NCBI GenBank assembly: GCA_018257865.1
Contig: JAEUBA010000290.1
Coordinates: 1 to 12,404 of the forward strand
From: Stereocaulon alpinum
Lineage: Eukaryota > Ascomycota > Lecanoromycetes > Lecanorales > Stereocaulaceae
Length of the DNA stretch: 12,404 nucleotides
Reading direction: 5' to 3'
Positions 1 through 9,400 of this stretch are shown piece by piece; positions within the stretch are counted from its first letter, which is position 1, and every line of letters begins with the position of its first letter. The notes below the pieces were generated by a model. The model did no database searches and had not been told where the DNA came from. It saw only the letters and a list, made by a program, of their open reading frames with translations. The position numbers and the translations under genes were made by a program.

Positions 1-900
1 TTGCGCTTAGGCTTCTTTATCTTTAGGGTTTTTGTTGCCGGTTCTACTCCGATAGGGAGTTTAGACTGGGAGAGCTGTTCCCTAGCAAGTCGATACTGCG
101 TTAGGAATCCTGACCTAACCAGCTATCTCGCAGCCGCTCATAATTCTATACTTAGTATTAAGTTAGTAGGTAATAGGTTAATAGAATTAATTACTTTAGT
201 AACTATTAGGGGAGCTATTTCCTCCGTTAGTACTTCGTAGCTTTCTATTTTAGGTAGGTATAGATTTAATAAGGTCTCCTCTAATACCTCTAGTAGAGAT
301 AGCGATAGTAAAGGTAATAAGGAATTAACTAGTAATACTTATAGGGAGTCTATATAAAACTTAGTTCCGCTAGATTATTCTCTTATCTTTAGCCCTTAAG
401 CTAGTAGGAGGGACTTCTTTAGTAAATTTAATCTTACTTAGCTTACTACTATACTAAACTAGTAAGTAGGTCTTAATAAATATATATATATTCGTTAGGG
501 ACTTCTCTACTAAGCTTAATCCTCTCTTAATCGAATTAGTAGTATCCGCTTAGTAGTAGTTAACTTTCTTCTAACTTCTACTACTAGACTTACCTAGTCT
601 TTAAGTCTTATACTATCCTTCGTATAACCTCTTCCTACTAGTAATAGTATATCTAGGATCGTAGCCTAAGCCCTATTAAGAATAGTAATTAAGTAAGGAG
701 TTAGATTTAGCTAATTATTACTATTGATAAAGTGTCTAGATAATCGGGGGGGGGGGGGCTATCTGCTAAGAATAGTAGTTAAGTTAGCTAAGGCGCTACT
801 AAGGATCGCTACTACCAACTCCTAGTAGGAAGTACTACTACTAAAAGCACTACTAAAAAGCCCTACTGCTAGTCCCCTTCTAACAGCGCCCTAGCAAGCA
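1..900. repeat. RIP-degraded repeat tract, left flank
   Basis: This is non-coding DNA full of TAG/TAA stops in every frame. By direct reading, positions 140-724 contain no CpA and no TpG, while TpA is very frequent and several CpG remain. That is the expected result of RIP acting on CpA in both strands of a repeated sequence. Bases 1-139 and 725-900 are less depleted and may be less mutated parts of the same element or its edge. A run of 13 G lies at 746-758. A transposon origin is likely, because RIP targets duplicated DNA, but no element family can be recognised. An open frame over 1-240 has no support as a gene. Confidence 0.8.
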
Positions 901-1563
901 CCGAATATTTTGAGTTTTGCCCTTAGGGGTTCAGCGGTAGACTGCGCCCATAGTTGCCGTTGACATATACAGGTGAGAAGGCAAAGTTTGGCAATTTATT
1001 GGAAGAAGACCGAGTTCTAGCGAGGTAGAATCACAGACGTCTAGCAAAATGTCCGATGGTTCCAAGAAGATTCTAGCCTCGTGGACAGTATTGCAGATCG
1101 CGTAATTATATGCTGACTGATACCATTCGTGGATATAAAGGTGGAGTTAGAGGGCACGAGTATGGAATTTTAGGGATAAGAGATAGTGAGATGAAAAGAT
1201 TGCAGGAGGGTAGCATGGTAGAATGATAGGATAGTAAGGAGTCGCGGTGTAAGGTAATTCGTCAGCTGAGGTGAGTCTATGATAGTGAGTTTTCATCCGT
1301 CGTTTCCGTGATACTGATAGGTATCGCTTCCATGCTTACTCACCGCAATGCACTCAGTAAGCACATTGCAGTAGAGAAGCGGAAGCGAGCTGCGAGCTGG
1401 GGAGCAATATGAGACCTAGGCTGCAATAAGTTTGCATCGAGACATTTGCGCTGAGCTTTGTCAGATCAGCTTGCATAAATGTCGACCTTGATGTACACAT
1501 ATATATCTTGAATCTCTCGGTCCAGCATCACCATCAGAGTGCGGAAAATCCCCGATAGGTTGT
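901..1563. promoter_or_regulatory. Intergenic promoter region of the Zn2Cys6 regulator
   Basis: I see no gene in this stretch; base composition returns to normal with ordinary CpA/TpG content. A TATAAA lies at 1134-1139, probably too far upstream to serve the regulator. An ATATATAT run at 1499-1506 is about 57 bp upstream of the proposed ATG and is a better TATA candidate. Two interlocked inverted repeats lie at 1333-1369, and a 7-bp unit (GCGAGCT) is repeated in tandem at 1385-1398. I found no TCGN5CGA site here by eye, so there is no sign of autoregulation through that motif. Confidence 0.5.
1333..1369. repeat. Interlocked inverted repeats upstream of the regulator
   Basis: TGCTTACT (1333-1340) is the exact reverse complement of AGTAAGCA (1356-1363), with a 15-nt spacer. 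GCAATG (1345-1350) is the exact reverse complement of CATTGC (1364-1369), with a 13-nt spacer. The two pairs overlap, so only one hairpin could form at a time. The element sits about 200 bp upstream of the proposed start of the regulator. It could be a protein-binding site or chance. Confidence 0.35.
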
Positions 1564-2983
1564 ATGAGTGCTGTACAAACGGATCAAAGCAAAGCTAGAT
1601 GGTAAAATGCCAGAGCCGACAAGCAGAAAGTGGGGCTTGACCATCCTCTTTGAGCAACCTGTACCTGTGTTGATGTGACTAGACTACCTCCGACCAAGCC
1701 TCCCAGGCTACGCGCAGCGTGTAACGCGTGTCATGAGGCAAAGGTCAGTGTCTGATATAGGAGGCCTCTGGCCTCTCCTGTCGACAGTATCCAGCTCAAG
1801 GATCTCACACTTATGCTTGCTTTGTTAGGTGCGTTGTTCAGGTGACAGAACAGGCTGCGTGCGATGCCGGGACAACCACTTTCAATGTGAATACGCTATT
1901 TCTATGGTGGGCAAGGTCTGTTCCCGAGATAAGAGAGCCAAGGCAATGAAGGGGCCACTACCAACGGCTACCCACGCTCCAGAATCTCCTTCCTATCAGT
2001 ACAAAAGTCCGTCCGTGCTCGCCCTAAGCCCAATACAGACTTATGAGCCTCCCATCGCCCAGTTTACGCTCGCAGACGACTTTTCCTTTGATGAATGGAC
2101 GAGCCCAGTCGGTTCAACAAGCTCAATGGCCCCGCTAGTAACCCCCGATACGCATGATAGCATACTTGGTCAGGGCTATCAGACCCCTCTCACGCCCGAA
2201 AGTGTCATCGATACAAGCAAACAAGATGCCAGCACTTTAGGCTTCGATATCGACCTCCCGAATTTAGAATTTGACCTGGATCAATTCATACAACCGGACT
2301 TACTTAGCCAAGAACCCAAGACAGCCCCTGGGCTTACCCCATCTATGTATGACATTGCACAAAGTGGGTCTAACAAGAATCCAAGCTTCACCACTGATTC
2401 AGACTCTCTACGATGGTCATCGCAGAATGGGACTTCAAACATGCTGGCTCAAAGTGCCCAGTACGTCTGTGTACTGGCTCTGGCAGAGATTGTCGGATCA
2501 TTAGAAGCGCAAATCCAAGCTCCAGAAATCGAGATGGACAAAATATTACATCTGAACAAGGTCTGCATTTCAAAGGTGACAAGGATAGCCGAAGAGCGAG
2601 ATTTCAAGTTCTGCAAAAGCAGCCGCGCCCTTGTCCCCACAGTAATGGAGCTCATCATCTCGCTGTACGAAAAGGCTCTCGGCAAAGAAAAGCCATGCAC
2701 GCGGTCCTGTGACAGTAATGAGATTCAAACTAGCCCACATCTTCCCCGGCGCGACTCCTCTGGCTTCCAGTTCGGCGCCTTCACCATCGATCCCGAAGAT
2801 CAAGCTGCATTTGTCAATCAATTATTTGCCAAGGAGGTCCATCGCAGTATACACATCATCCAATTCTTCGCTGCTCAGTGTCGAGAAGCAGCTGGGGGCA
2901 ACCCGAATTGTGGGAGCGTGGTATGGTATACGAAGATGGAGCAGAAAGCAAAGGGGCTGATAATATCCATTCGAGGACAATAA
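1564..2983 (+). CDS. AflR-like Zn2Cys6 transcription factor
   Basis: Probable pathway-specific nuclear activator of the cluster. Proposed model: exons 1564-1601, 1707-1743 and 1829-2983, giving 409 residues. The zinc finger has C-X2-C-X6-C-X6-C-X2-C-X6-C spacing, with Cys at residues 18, 21, 28, 35, 38 and 45. It is split after Lys25 by a clear intron (1744-1828). A Ser/Pro-rich middle follows, with an acidic patch (DIDLPNLEFDLDQF) that may be the activation segment. From about residue 230 to the end the pattern resembles the AflR regulatory domain: Cys/Leu helices, then FGAFTIDPEDQAAF and a C-terminal helical segment. Exon 3 and the finger are secure. The start is not, because the finger frame has no ATG between its upstream stop (1651-1653) and 1707, so a short first exon from ATG 1564 is inferred. 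The length is normal for AflR-type proteins. It lies upstream of, and on the same strand as, the P450 and NRPS genes. Confidence 0.85.
1602..1706 (+). other. Proposed intron 1 of the regulator gene
   Basis: The donor is GTAAAA and the acceptor CTCCCAG, 105 nt in all. Splicing joins TG to G, making a Trp codon that leads in frame into L-R-A-A-C of the zinc finger. An intron from the same donor to the AG at 1681-1682 would create a TGA, and one to 1697-1698 would shift the frame, so this is the only simple solution from ATG 1564. An alternative start at ATG 1607 would need an intron of only 38 nt (1661-1698). Needs transcript support. Confidence 0.45.
1744..1828 (+). other. Intron 2 of the regulator gene, inside the zinc finger
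   Basis: An 85-nt phase-0 intron with donor GTCAGT and acceptor TTGTTAG. Splicing joins H-E-A-K to V-R-C-S-G and completes all six zinc-binding cysteines with correct spacing, which is strong internal evidence for both borders. Confidence 0.9.
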
Positions 2984-3635
2984 GCTGAGCGCATTTAGAA
3001 AATCGTTTCCTCCTTTAGGGTCTTTTGTATTATGGATAGCGGAGACTTTTCAATAGCCAATGTAAACCATACCGAACGCTTTTATAGTATGAGTATATAC
3101 TTCGCAACATGTTACGAACGAACACGCAGAGAGTGCTAAGGGGAGGGGGGGGGTGTCGAATAGATCGCCCTATTGCTTTGCCCTCTACCCTAGTCATAGT
3201 GATCTAAGGTAAAGGATTCTGCTTACTGGTCCTTTGGGTGTCACACTTGCATCGAAGCTATTCCAGCATAGTGGAAGCCTCTTACGTAGAATAGATGCAA
3301 AGCCCCCCTAGCTGGTCGGGGTTGATGGTTCGGGGCGTGCTCCGTCGGCTTCCTCATGGGGCCTTTGATTGGATACACGGGATATCGATCGGGCCGATGT
3401 CTCAAGGGTTTCGGGGTCTTGTCGGAATGTTTGCGTACTACGGGCCCCGTTGATGAATTGATCGCTGCATAACTTGCATAACCTGCGGCTTATGAAAGCT
3501 GTCTTTATTCGGCCGTAGCGGGAAATATGTTGTATTGTGTCAGTATGAATTTGATATTTGATTACCGCCAATAGCCTTCTCGTCTCCTCGTTCTACATCT
3601 GAGGCAGCTGAAGTCTGCCGACCCGTGAATTCGAG
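2984..3635. promoter_or_regulatory. Intergenic region between the regulator and P450 genes
   Basis: Holds the 3' end of the regulator transcript and the P450 promoter; no gene is supported. A run of nine G lies at 3145-3153. Two odd palindromes with CGG/CCG half-sites, the triplets that Zn2Cys6 proteins bind, lie at 3388-3398 (ATCGG-G-CCGAT) and 3440-3450 (ACGGG-C-CCCGT). A CCAAT box is at 3568-3572, 64 bp upstream of the P450 ATG. A minus-strand open frame at 3308-3571 shows no recognisable domain. Confidence 0.5.
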
Positions 3636-5368
3636 ATGATCGCTTCTTACACAGGTATTCTACTTGGGCCTCGTAATCTTGCCCTTTTGGCTGCTGCGTT
3701 GGTATGTGGACTTCTGGTCATTGCAATCCTCAAACCGGCATTCATACCTGGGAGGGTCAACGATAGCATTTCTGGGATTCTGCATGTGAGTTAAGCCATT
3801 TTTACTCGAGGACAAGCTCCTTAGATGTCGTGTGTCTGGAAGAATTGACCAAAGGCTAATCATTGTGTAGAAATATCTCTGCTGGAAATATCCAATCACG
3901 GATCTGAGCGGCCACAGTCCTATTCCAACCTGTCCCTACAAATGGCCAAATGGGCAGGGCGATGTTGGAAAGTTTTTGGAAGGGATCGAGAACAGTGTTT
4001 CTTGGGAGAAGAGCCATGGACAGATCTATCGTATCTGGTCTGGGATGAAGCCCGAAATGCATGTCTAGACGCGCCTACAAAGCTGCCAGCAGTAGTTGAC
4101 TTGAATGTAGCGTTCTTACTCAATCAGAACATCTCCAAACGGTTTTCAACGACTCAGATAAACACACCAAAGCCGTAAACAACAATTCTGGCTACATAAT
4201 GAGTCAGCTGCTCGGACAATGCGTGGGTCTTATCAGTGGTGAAGATTGGCGCACCGTACGAGAAGTTGTCGAAGTACCCTTTGTTCATCGCAAATCTTCA
4301 AATTATCTTCCCATGATTAAAGATCAAATCTCGCGGCACTTTAAGGATTTATGGCAGCAAAAGAGCCTCCCTCAGGGCCTCCTCCACCCAGCTGAAGACC
4401 TCAAGATGCTTCCATTCTGGGTCATAGCGGAGGTCCTCTATGGTAAACTACCCCCGAATTTGATTGCAGAGCTCAAGTCGCTTGCCCCTATCCGAGAAAA
4501 CCTCTTCAAGCACGTGATACGAGGTGGTCTATCTCGCTTCGCATGGATGCGATTCTTCCCAACGGAAGCCAGCGCAGGGTTGACCGAGTTCAAATCGCGC
4601 TGGGCATTTTTCAACAAAGCAGCCTATAGCCATGCATGTCAGCAAGCCAATGATGACACCCGAGCTCCAGAGCCGGCAGCCATAGTTTCACTGTACGAGT
4701 CTGTAAGCGGGGGCCATATTTCGGAAGCGCAATTCCTCCAAACAATGGACGAAGCGCTTTTTGCGAACCTCGATGTTACCACTGGCGGGATAGCCTGGAA
4801 TCCAGTCTTCCTCGCCGCTAATCTACCCACCCAGCAATCGCTTCGTCAAGAAATCAACGGCCTGAAAAATGAAGAAGAGTACTCCGCGTATATCCAATCC
4901 AACACCACCCTCCTCGCAGCTTGCATCACCGAATCTTCTCGCTTAAAGCCCTTGGCAGCTTTCTCAGTCCCCCAGTCCGCCCCTACTGACCGTGTCGTGG
5001 GGAATTATCTTATTCCCTTAGGCACAAATTTCATCGTTGATGCATATGCTTTGAACGTGCGTGACGAAGCTTTCTGGGGCGCAGATGCGGCCAAATACAG
5101 GCCAGAGCGATTCTTGGATCCCAGGACAAAGATGAGGCCCACGCAGCTGCGATATCATCTCTGGCGGTTTGGGTTTGGGCCTAGACAGTGTATGGGGCGA
5201 TATGTGGCGGATTTGATCATCCGGGAGCTGGTTGCTCATCTATTGAGGGAGTTCGATTTGGGAATGGTTGATGGGAAAGACTGGGAGCGAGGAAAGGAGG
5301 CGTGGATCACGCATCCAGGGTTTTCCATTCGGTGTGTCAAGAGGGAGGAGTTTGAAAGTGGGAATTAA
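3636..5368 (+). CDS. Cytochrome P450 monooxygenase of the NRPS cluster
   Basis: Haem-thiolate monooxygenase, probably anchored in the ER membrane and oxidising the peptide made by the neighbouring NRPS. Exons 3636-3785, 3871-4058 and 4111-5368 give 531 residues, a normal fungal P450 length. Residues about 14-34 form an N-terminal membrane anchor. The proximal segment carries the fungal motif CPYKWPNGQGD followed by YRIWSGMKPEIVLT. The I-helix reads ANLDVTTGG (Asp334, Thr336, Thr337). ExxR is ESSR at 387-390, PERF is at 444-447, and the haem loop is FGFGPRQCMG with Cys473 as axial ligand. All key residues are intact. The motif style recalls P450s of diketopiperazine clusters such as GliC, but that is from memory and the substrate is unknown. 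It lies 652 bp downstream of the regulator gene and 1.04 kb upstream of the NRPS gene. Confidence 0.93.
3786..3870 (+). other. Intron 1 of the P450 gene
   Basis: An 85-nt phase-0 intron with donor GTGAGT, acceptor TGTGTAG and a CTAAT branch-site candidate about 13 nt before the acceptor. The unspliced frame stops at once (H-V-S-stop). Splicing continues into K-Y-L-C-W and the conserved proximal P450 motif. Confidence 0.9.
4059..4110 (+). other. Intron 2 of the P450 gene, non-canonical GC-AG
   Basis: A 52-nt intron with donor GCATGT and acceptor GAATGTAG. Joining AT to C makes Ile113 and gives K-P-E-I-V-L-T, the expected P450 sequence. The only nearby GT (4063) would leave exon 2 in phase 0, and no AG downstream restores the reading frame from there. 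GC-AG is therefore the best reading, supported by protein continuity on both sides. Confidence 0.8.
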
Positions 5369-6170
5369 TGTCTTGGTGGAGGTGGAATAAGTAGATCTGA
5401 AGGATGTGCGAGGTAGAGGGAATGAGAATGACATGAAATTATGATAGAAGGGTTTCTGTGATTGAGAATATAGCTTCAGGTTCCTCTATCGGTAGTAAAT
5501 TTTGCATTCTTTAGTCAAATATAATGCTCGAATGTAGTCTGACACGAAGTGATCTGATTCTGCACACCCACGCGCATGGTGCAAATAGTTGATATTGCGC
5601 CAAAAGCTTGTAGATTGCGTGCTCGATCTCTAGCTTCCCTCTTATATAATATGAACGCGTTTCTGCATAATTGAACTGATGTTATTGCAACTACCAAATC
5701 TGTGTTGTGGAACGCTCGAAGATACCGTTTGATCGAGCTTTGATGGAACTTTCACCTAGTGGGCAGAGTCACAACACCACCATCACACTCAGCGAAAGCC
5801 TTAGCCTTGTTCAGAATGACTGATCAATCTACGTTGATCTATTCCGATCTCACCAAAACGTAAAACGAAATGTAAGACGCTGACGGCCAATTTGTGCCTC
5901 CTACCACAATGTCATGCTGATTCCTTCGCAAACACTTTCAGCGACCCGAGAGCGTTCCCAGTTCTGACACCACTGACGGACCGAAGATACAAAACCTTCT
6001 CCAGATGATGCTGACGTCCGACAATGTTTTGAAAATAGACTTTATTCGGACATGACAAAGGGAAGGCTGTGTGGTCATCTTCGATGGCTTTGTTTGAATA
6101 TTTTTGGTTCGGCAAATGTTGCAATTCGGTTGAATTGGGTCTCAATGAAGAAGTTTGGCAAGACCATCAT

Positions 6171-6181
6171 TCGGCATCCGA
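6171..6181. promoter_or_regulatory. Candidate AflR/GliZ-type operator
   Basis: The sequence TCGGCATCCGA is a perfect inverted repeat fitting both TCGN5CGA, the known AflR consensus, and TCGGN3CCGA, the motif proposed for GliZ of the gliotoxin cluster (both recalled from the literature). It lies 227 bp upstream of the NRPS ATG, a typical position. The cluster encodes an AflR-like protein, so binding by that protein is a direct inference. Confidence 0.65.
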
Positions 6182-6374
6182 GTTGTTGTGCAGCTTATGA
6201 GGCTTATTGTCTGCTGAATGAGCAAGCTGATGGTAATATTCTGGCTCAGTCATCAGAAATATTATCGCTTGCTCGTTCACCGTGATTTCAATCTTGCTGT
6301 ACCCACCCCCTTGCTAGTTCTTCGATTTCGTCACCATAATCTTTATCATCATACGCTGCTCCCCACTTAGTTGA

Positions 6375-6380
6375 ATGTGA
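6375..6380 (+). promoter_or_regulatory. Start-stop minimal upstream ORF
   Basis: ATG is followed at once by TGA, 28 nt before the NRPS ATG. If the transcript starts upstream of it, as its closeness to the start codon suggests, scanning ribosomes would meet it first and NRPS translation could be lowered. The sequence is certain; the role is inferred. Confidence 0.35.
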
Positions 6381-6407
6381 AGTTTCTTTGCTATATTGAA
6401 TTCAAAA

Positions 6408-9400
6408 ATGGAGGAACTCATACTATCTGAAATAGGCTCAGTCCTTCAAAAGCCGCCCACAAGCATTGACACAACTGCAAGCTTTATATACAACGGTGGC
6501 AATTCCTTGTCCGCCGCGGCCCTTGCTTCCAATTGTAAAGCCGGAGGCTATTCTTTGACTCTGCGTTCCATTCTTACAAGCGAGAATTTGGAAGAAGTCA
6601 TTGGATCTGCTACTGTTCTACCAGCAAAACCGCTCATGTTTCCTCGGGTTGGACAGATGGGAGAAACCTTATCAATGAGTCCTCTTTCATTGCTTCCGTA
6701 TAATACTCAAAATCACGATCTTCCTCAGCTTGGACTTCCGACAGGGGATGGGATAGAGGATTTTACTGAATCGAAACGCTGTTCACATGACGAGCTTCCC
6801 TCTGAAATTCCCTTCTTACCTCCATTTCCGCAAGATCTGTCCAAATTAGGTGTATCAAGATACCCGAATTTACCAGACACGCCCGCTGGAACGCCAGAGC
6901 TGCCCCCATACTCGAACCGAGGCTTGGCCTCTGGCATACAGACACCGGCTTCCAGTCACGCCTCAGATCTTGACAGTTACCCTCTCCTCGAAATGCAATT
7001 GTCGCTTATTCACGGCTCCATGAAGACGCCAGGGATGAACATTATTACTCATACGGTATCATTCCCTTCGGTCAATATTCCCATCATGAGGTTAGCCTGG
7101 CAGATCGTCATGAACCAGGAACCAATATTTCGTCTTCCTGCTCTCTTGCCCGATGATGGAGAACCCTTCCACTGGTATGACCCGTATGTGGATGAAGACG
7201 AATTAAAGCAAAACGACTACCGCGCGCTCGAAGCAGGTCAGGTCGGTTCGTTCTTCGAGGTCGTGCACCAGAAGCCATTCCATACACCGACATCAATTTC
7301 CACCATCATCTGGAGGGTCCATCATGCGCTGATAGATGGGTTTTCCGCGGATCTGCTCTTCGATAAAGTTAGCCAGGTAACTGCAGGTAGATCAGTGCAG
7401 CCCAGTCCGGATTTCTCACACACTGTCAAAGAATACAAGCTTTTACAAGAATCTCGGCACGAGGAGGGGAATGCATTCTGGGTTAAGAAATCTGTAGATT
7501 ATCCTTCGGCTAAAGGTACGCTCTTACTGCCATCCGTGTACGATCAGCTCGAGGGGGAACAGTCACGGAGTGCAGAGAGGGTCTTGGAAATGGGACCGCT
7601 GTACGAGAGCCTTCATGTCTTTGCCAGAGAGATTAATGTCACGCCAGCTATAATCTTTAACGCTGCATGGGCCCTAGTATTGTCCGTATATACCGACTCT
7701 AACACAGTAATGTTTGGCGCTGTGCTATCTGGTCGAGACCTCCCTTTGCCGGACGCGAATAAAGTAATAGGACCCTTGGTGAACACGTTACCCTTCTTTG
7801 TGACTCTCAACCGCCAGCAGACAACAAAAGAATTCCTACGCTCCATCTTCGAGGATATGGTGGAATTGAGAGAGTACCAATGGACAACCCCTGACAATGG
7901 ATACTCCCGCGAATTCGAGTCTGCCCTCGCAGTACAGTCTGGCCAACCGAAAATACAAAACGAATATGTGCACGCGGTTGGTAGTACCCACACGCAGCAA
8001 ACTACTCAGATCCCGCTGAGTGTGGTGATTGAAGGCGACGGCACGCTTCGTTTCAATTACCACTATACCCGCTTCAGCCAGCAAAGTATGGAGAGGCTCA
8101 GCTCGTGCTACTACGGCGCACTTGAGCATCTGGTGCGAGCAACGACTACCATAGGAACGATCTTATCAGGCCTGATGCCGGTTCCGGAGCAGACGACTCT
8201 CATGCACTATGGGAACGCTTTGTCCGCTCTGACGACCAGACCATCAATCAAGCAGGATCTTGTCACGCTGTTTGAAACCAGCTCAAGAAGAACACCGAAT
8301 GGCCCGGCTGTAGAGCGAGGAGAGGAGTCTCTTACCTACAAAGAGTTTGACGAGGCGGCGAGCAAGATAGCCTCTCGCCTGAGAACAACAGTCTCCCCAG
8401 GTGACGTGGTCTGCGTCCATTCGGATCGTTCCATCAATTGGATAGTCGCAATCTTTGGGATCTTAAAGGCAGGAGCTGTTTATTGCTCTCTGAGCAGTGA
8501 CTTGCCTTTGGAGCTCAGAAGTAGCATGTATCAATCAGCCAGCGCAAAAGTCTATCTGACGCCATCCGCTGCGGAGGGTATACATTGCCCAACTACTTGT
8601 GATACATGTTTGGCGGTTGATGAGATCCTAAGAGCACAACCTGAACCAATTGACGCGCAAGCTTTACATCGGAGGCAGCCAGTCCCTTGGGCGTTAGCAT
8701 ATCTCTGTTTCACCTCTGGTTCCACTGGGACGCCAAAGGGAGTCATGTGCACACATGAAGGGCTAGTCGCCTTTCAGAGTGACTTGGTCGTCAGAATGAT
8801 GGCTCAACCAGGCGTCAAAATTTCGCAGATCATGTCTCCCGCATTTGATGGCAGTATTCACGAAATCTTTTCCGCGTTGAGTTACGGAGCTAGTCTGGTT
8901 TTGCAGGAAGATGGTGATCCTTTTGGTCATTTAAGCTTGGTTGATTCGGCTATCTTGACCCCTTCGATGGCTCGTGTTCTCAACCCAGATCAATACGAGA
9001 GCCTCAGGAATGTAAGTCTTACTCGGCTTGAACTGTCAGCTATATTCCACTTTCATACTAATACCAACCCCAGGTATATCTAGTCGGAGAGCCTGTGCCT
9101 CAGCTCGTGTCAGAGAAATGGTCGTCTTGTAAGAACCTCTATAATATGTATGGACCAACTGAGGGTACTTGTGGTGCTACAATCAAGCATCTGAAACCCG
9201 GATGTCAAGTCACCATTGGGCGTCCAAACCCAACCACGAGAATATATATATTAGACTCCCAGCGATCTTTGGTACCTCTCGGGATAACTGGTGAAATCTA
9301 TCTCGGTGGTGTGCAAGTCGCTAAAGGTTATTTGAATCTCGAAGAGCAGACTGGAGAGAGCTTCTTACTGGATTCGATCTGCAGAAATGGCGAACATATG

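Larger units (their letters stand above)
5369..6407. promoter_or_regulatory. Intergenic region with the NRPS promoter
   Basis: About 1 kb with no supported gene. I looked for a remnant of an adenylation domain ahead of the NRPS and saw none in any frame. CCAAT boxes are at 5887-5891 (+) and 6134-6138 (reverse). A short inverted repeat (GATCAA 5822-5827, TTGATC 5834-5839) is present. The notable element is the TCGGN3CCGA palindrome at 6171-6181. The last ~100 bp before the ATG are pyrimidine-rich, as is usual in fungal promoters. Confidence 0.6.

Noticed and set aside
1..240. Open frame of 79 codons at the left edge
   Set aside because: No ATG start, no recognisable domain, and it runs into CpA-free RIP sequence; it is probably a remnant open by chance.
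746..758. Run of 13 G, and a run of 9 G at 3145-3153
   Set aside because: Simple homopolymers without a visible partner for a quadruplex or other structure; length may also be affected by sequencing error.
672..790. Diverged direct repeat (AAGAATAGTA-like at about 675 and 764)
   Set aside because: Too short, and expected in such low-complexity DNA; not counted as a true repeat.
3308..3571. Minus-strand open frame of 87 codons between regulator and P450
   Set aside because: No domain, no promoter or splice evidence, and low-complexity basic content; best explained by chance in a GC-richer stretch.
4199..5368. P450 starting at the internal ATG at 4199
   Set aside because: This would lack the membrane anchor and the conserved proximal segment, both of which are present upstream and joined by introns.
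6052..6285. Plus-strand open frame of 77 codons in the NRPS promoter
   Set aside because: No recognisable family, and it spans the regulatory palindrome; no trace of an A domain was found in it or in the other frames.
7613..7993. Antisense open frame of 126 codons in the NRPS gene
   Set aside because: It lies fully within the coding C1 domain on the opposite strand, a typical shadow.
9012..9095. Apparent frameshift or premature stop splitting the NRPS into two genes
   Set aside because: Perfect donor, branch site and acceptor signals restore the A domain exactly; it is an intron.
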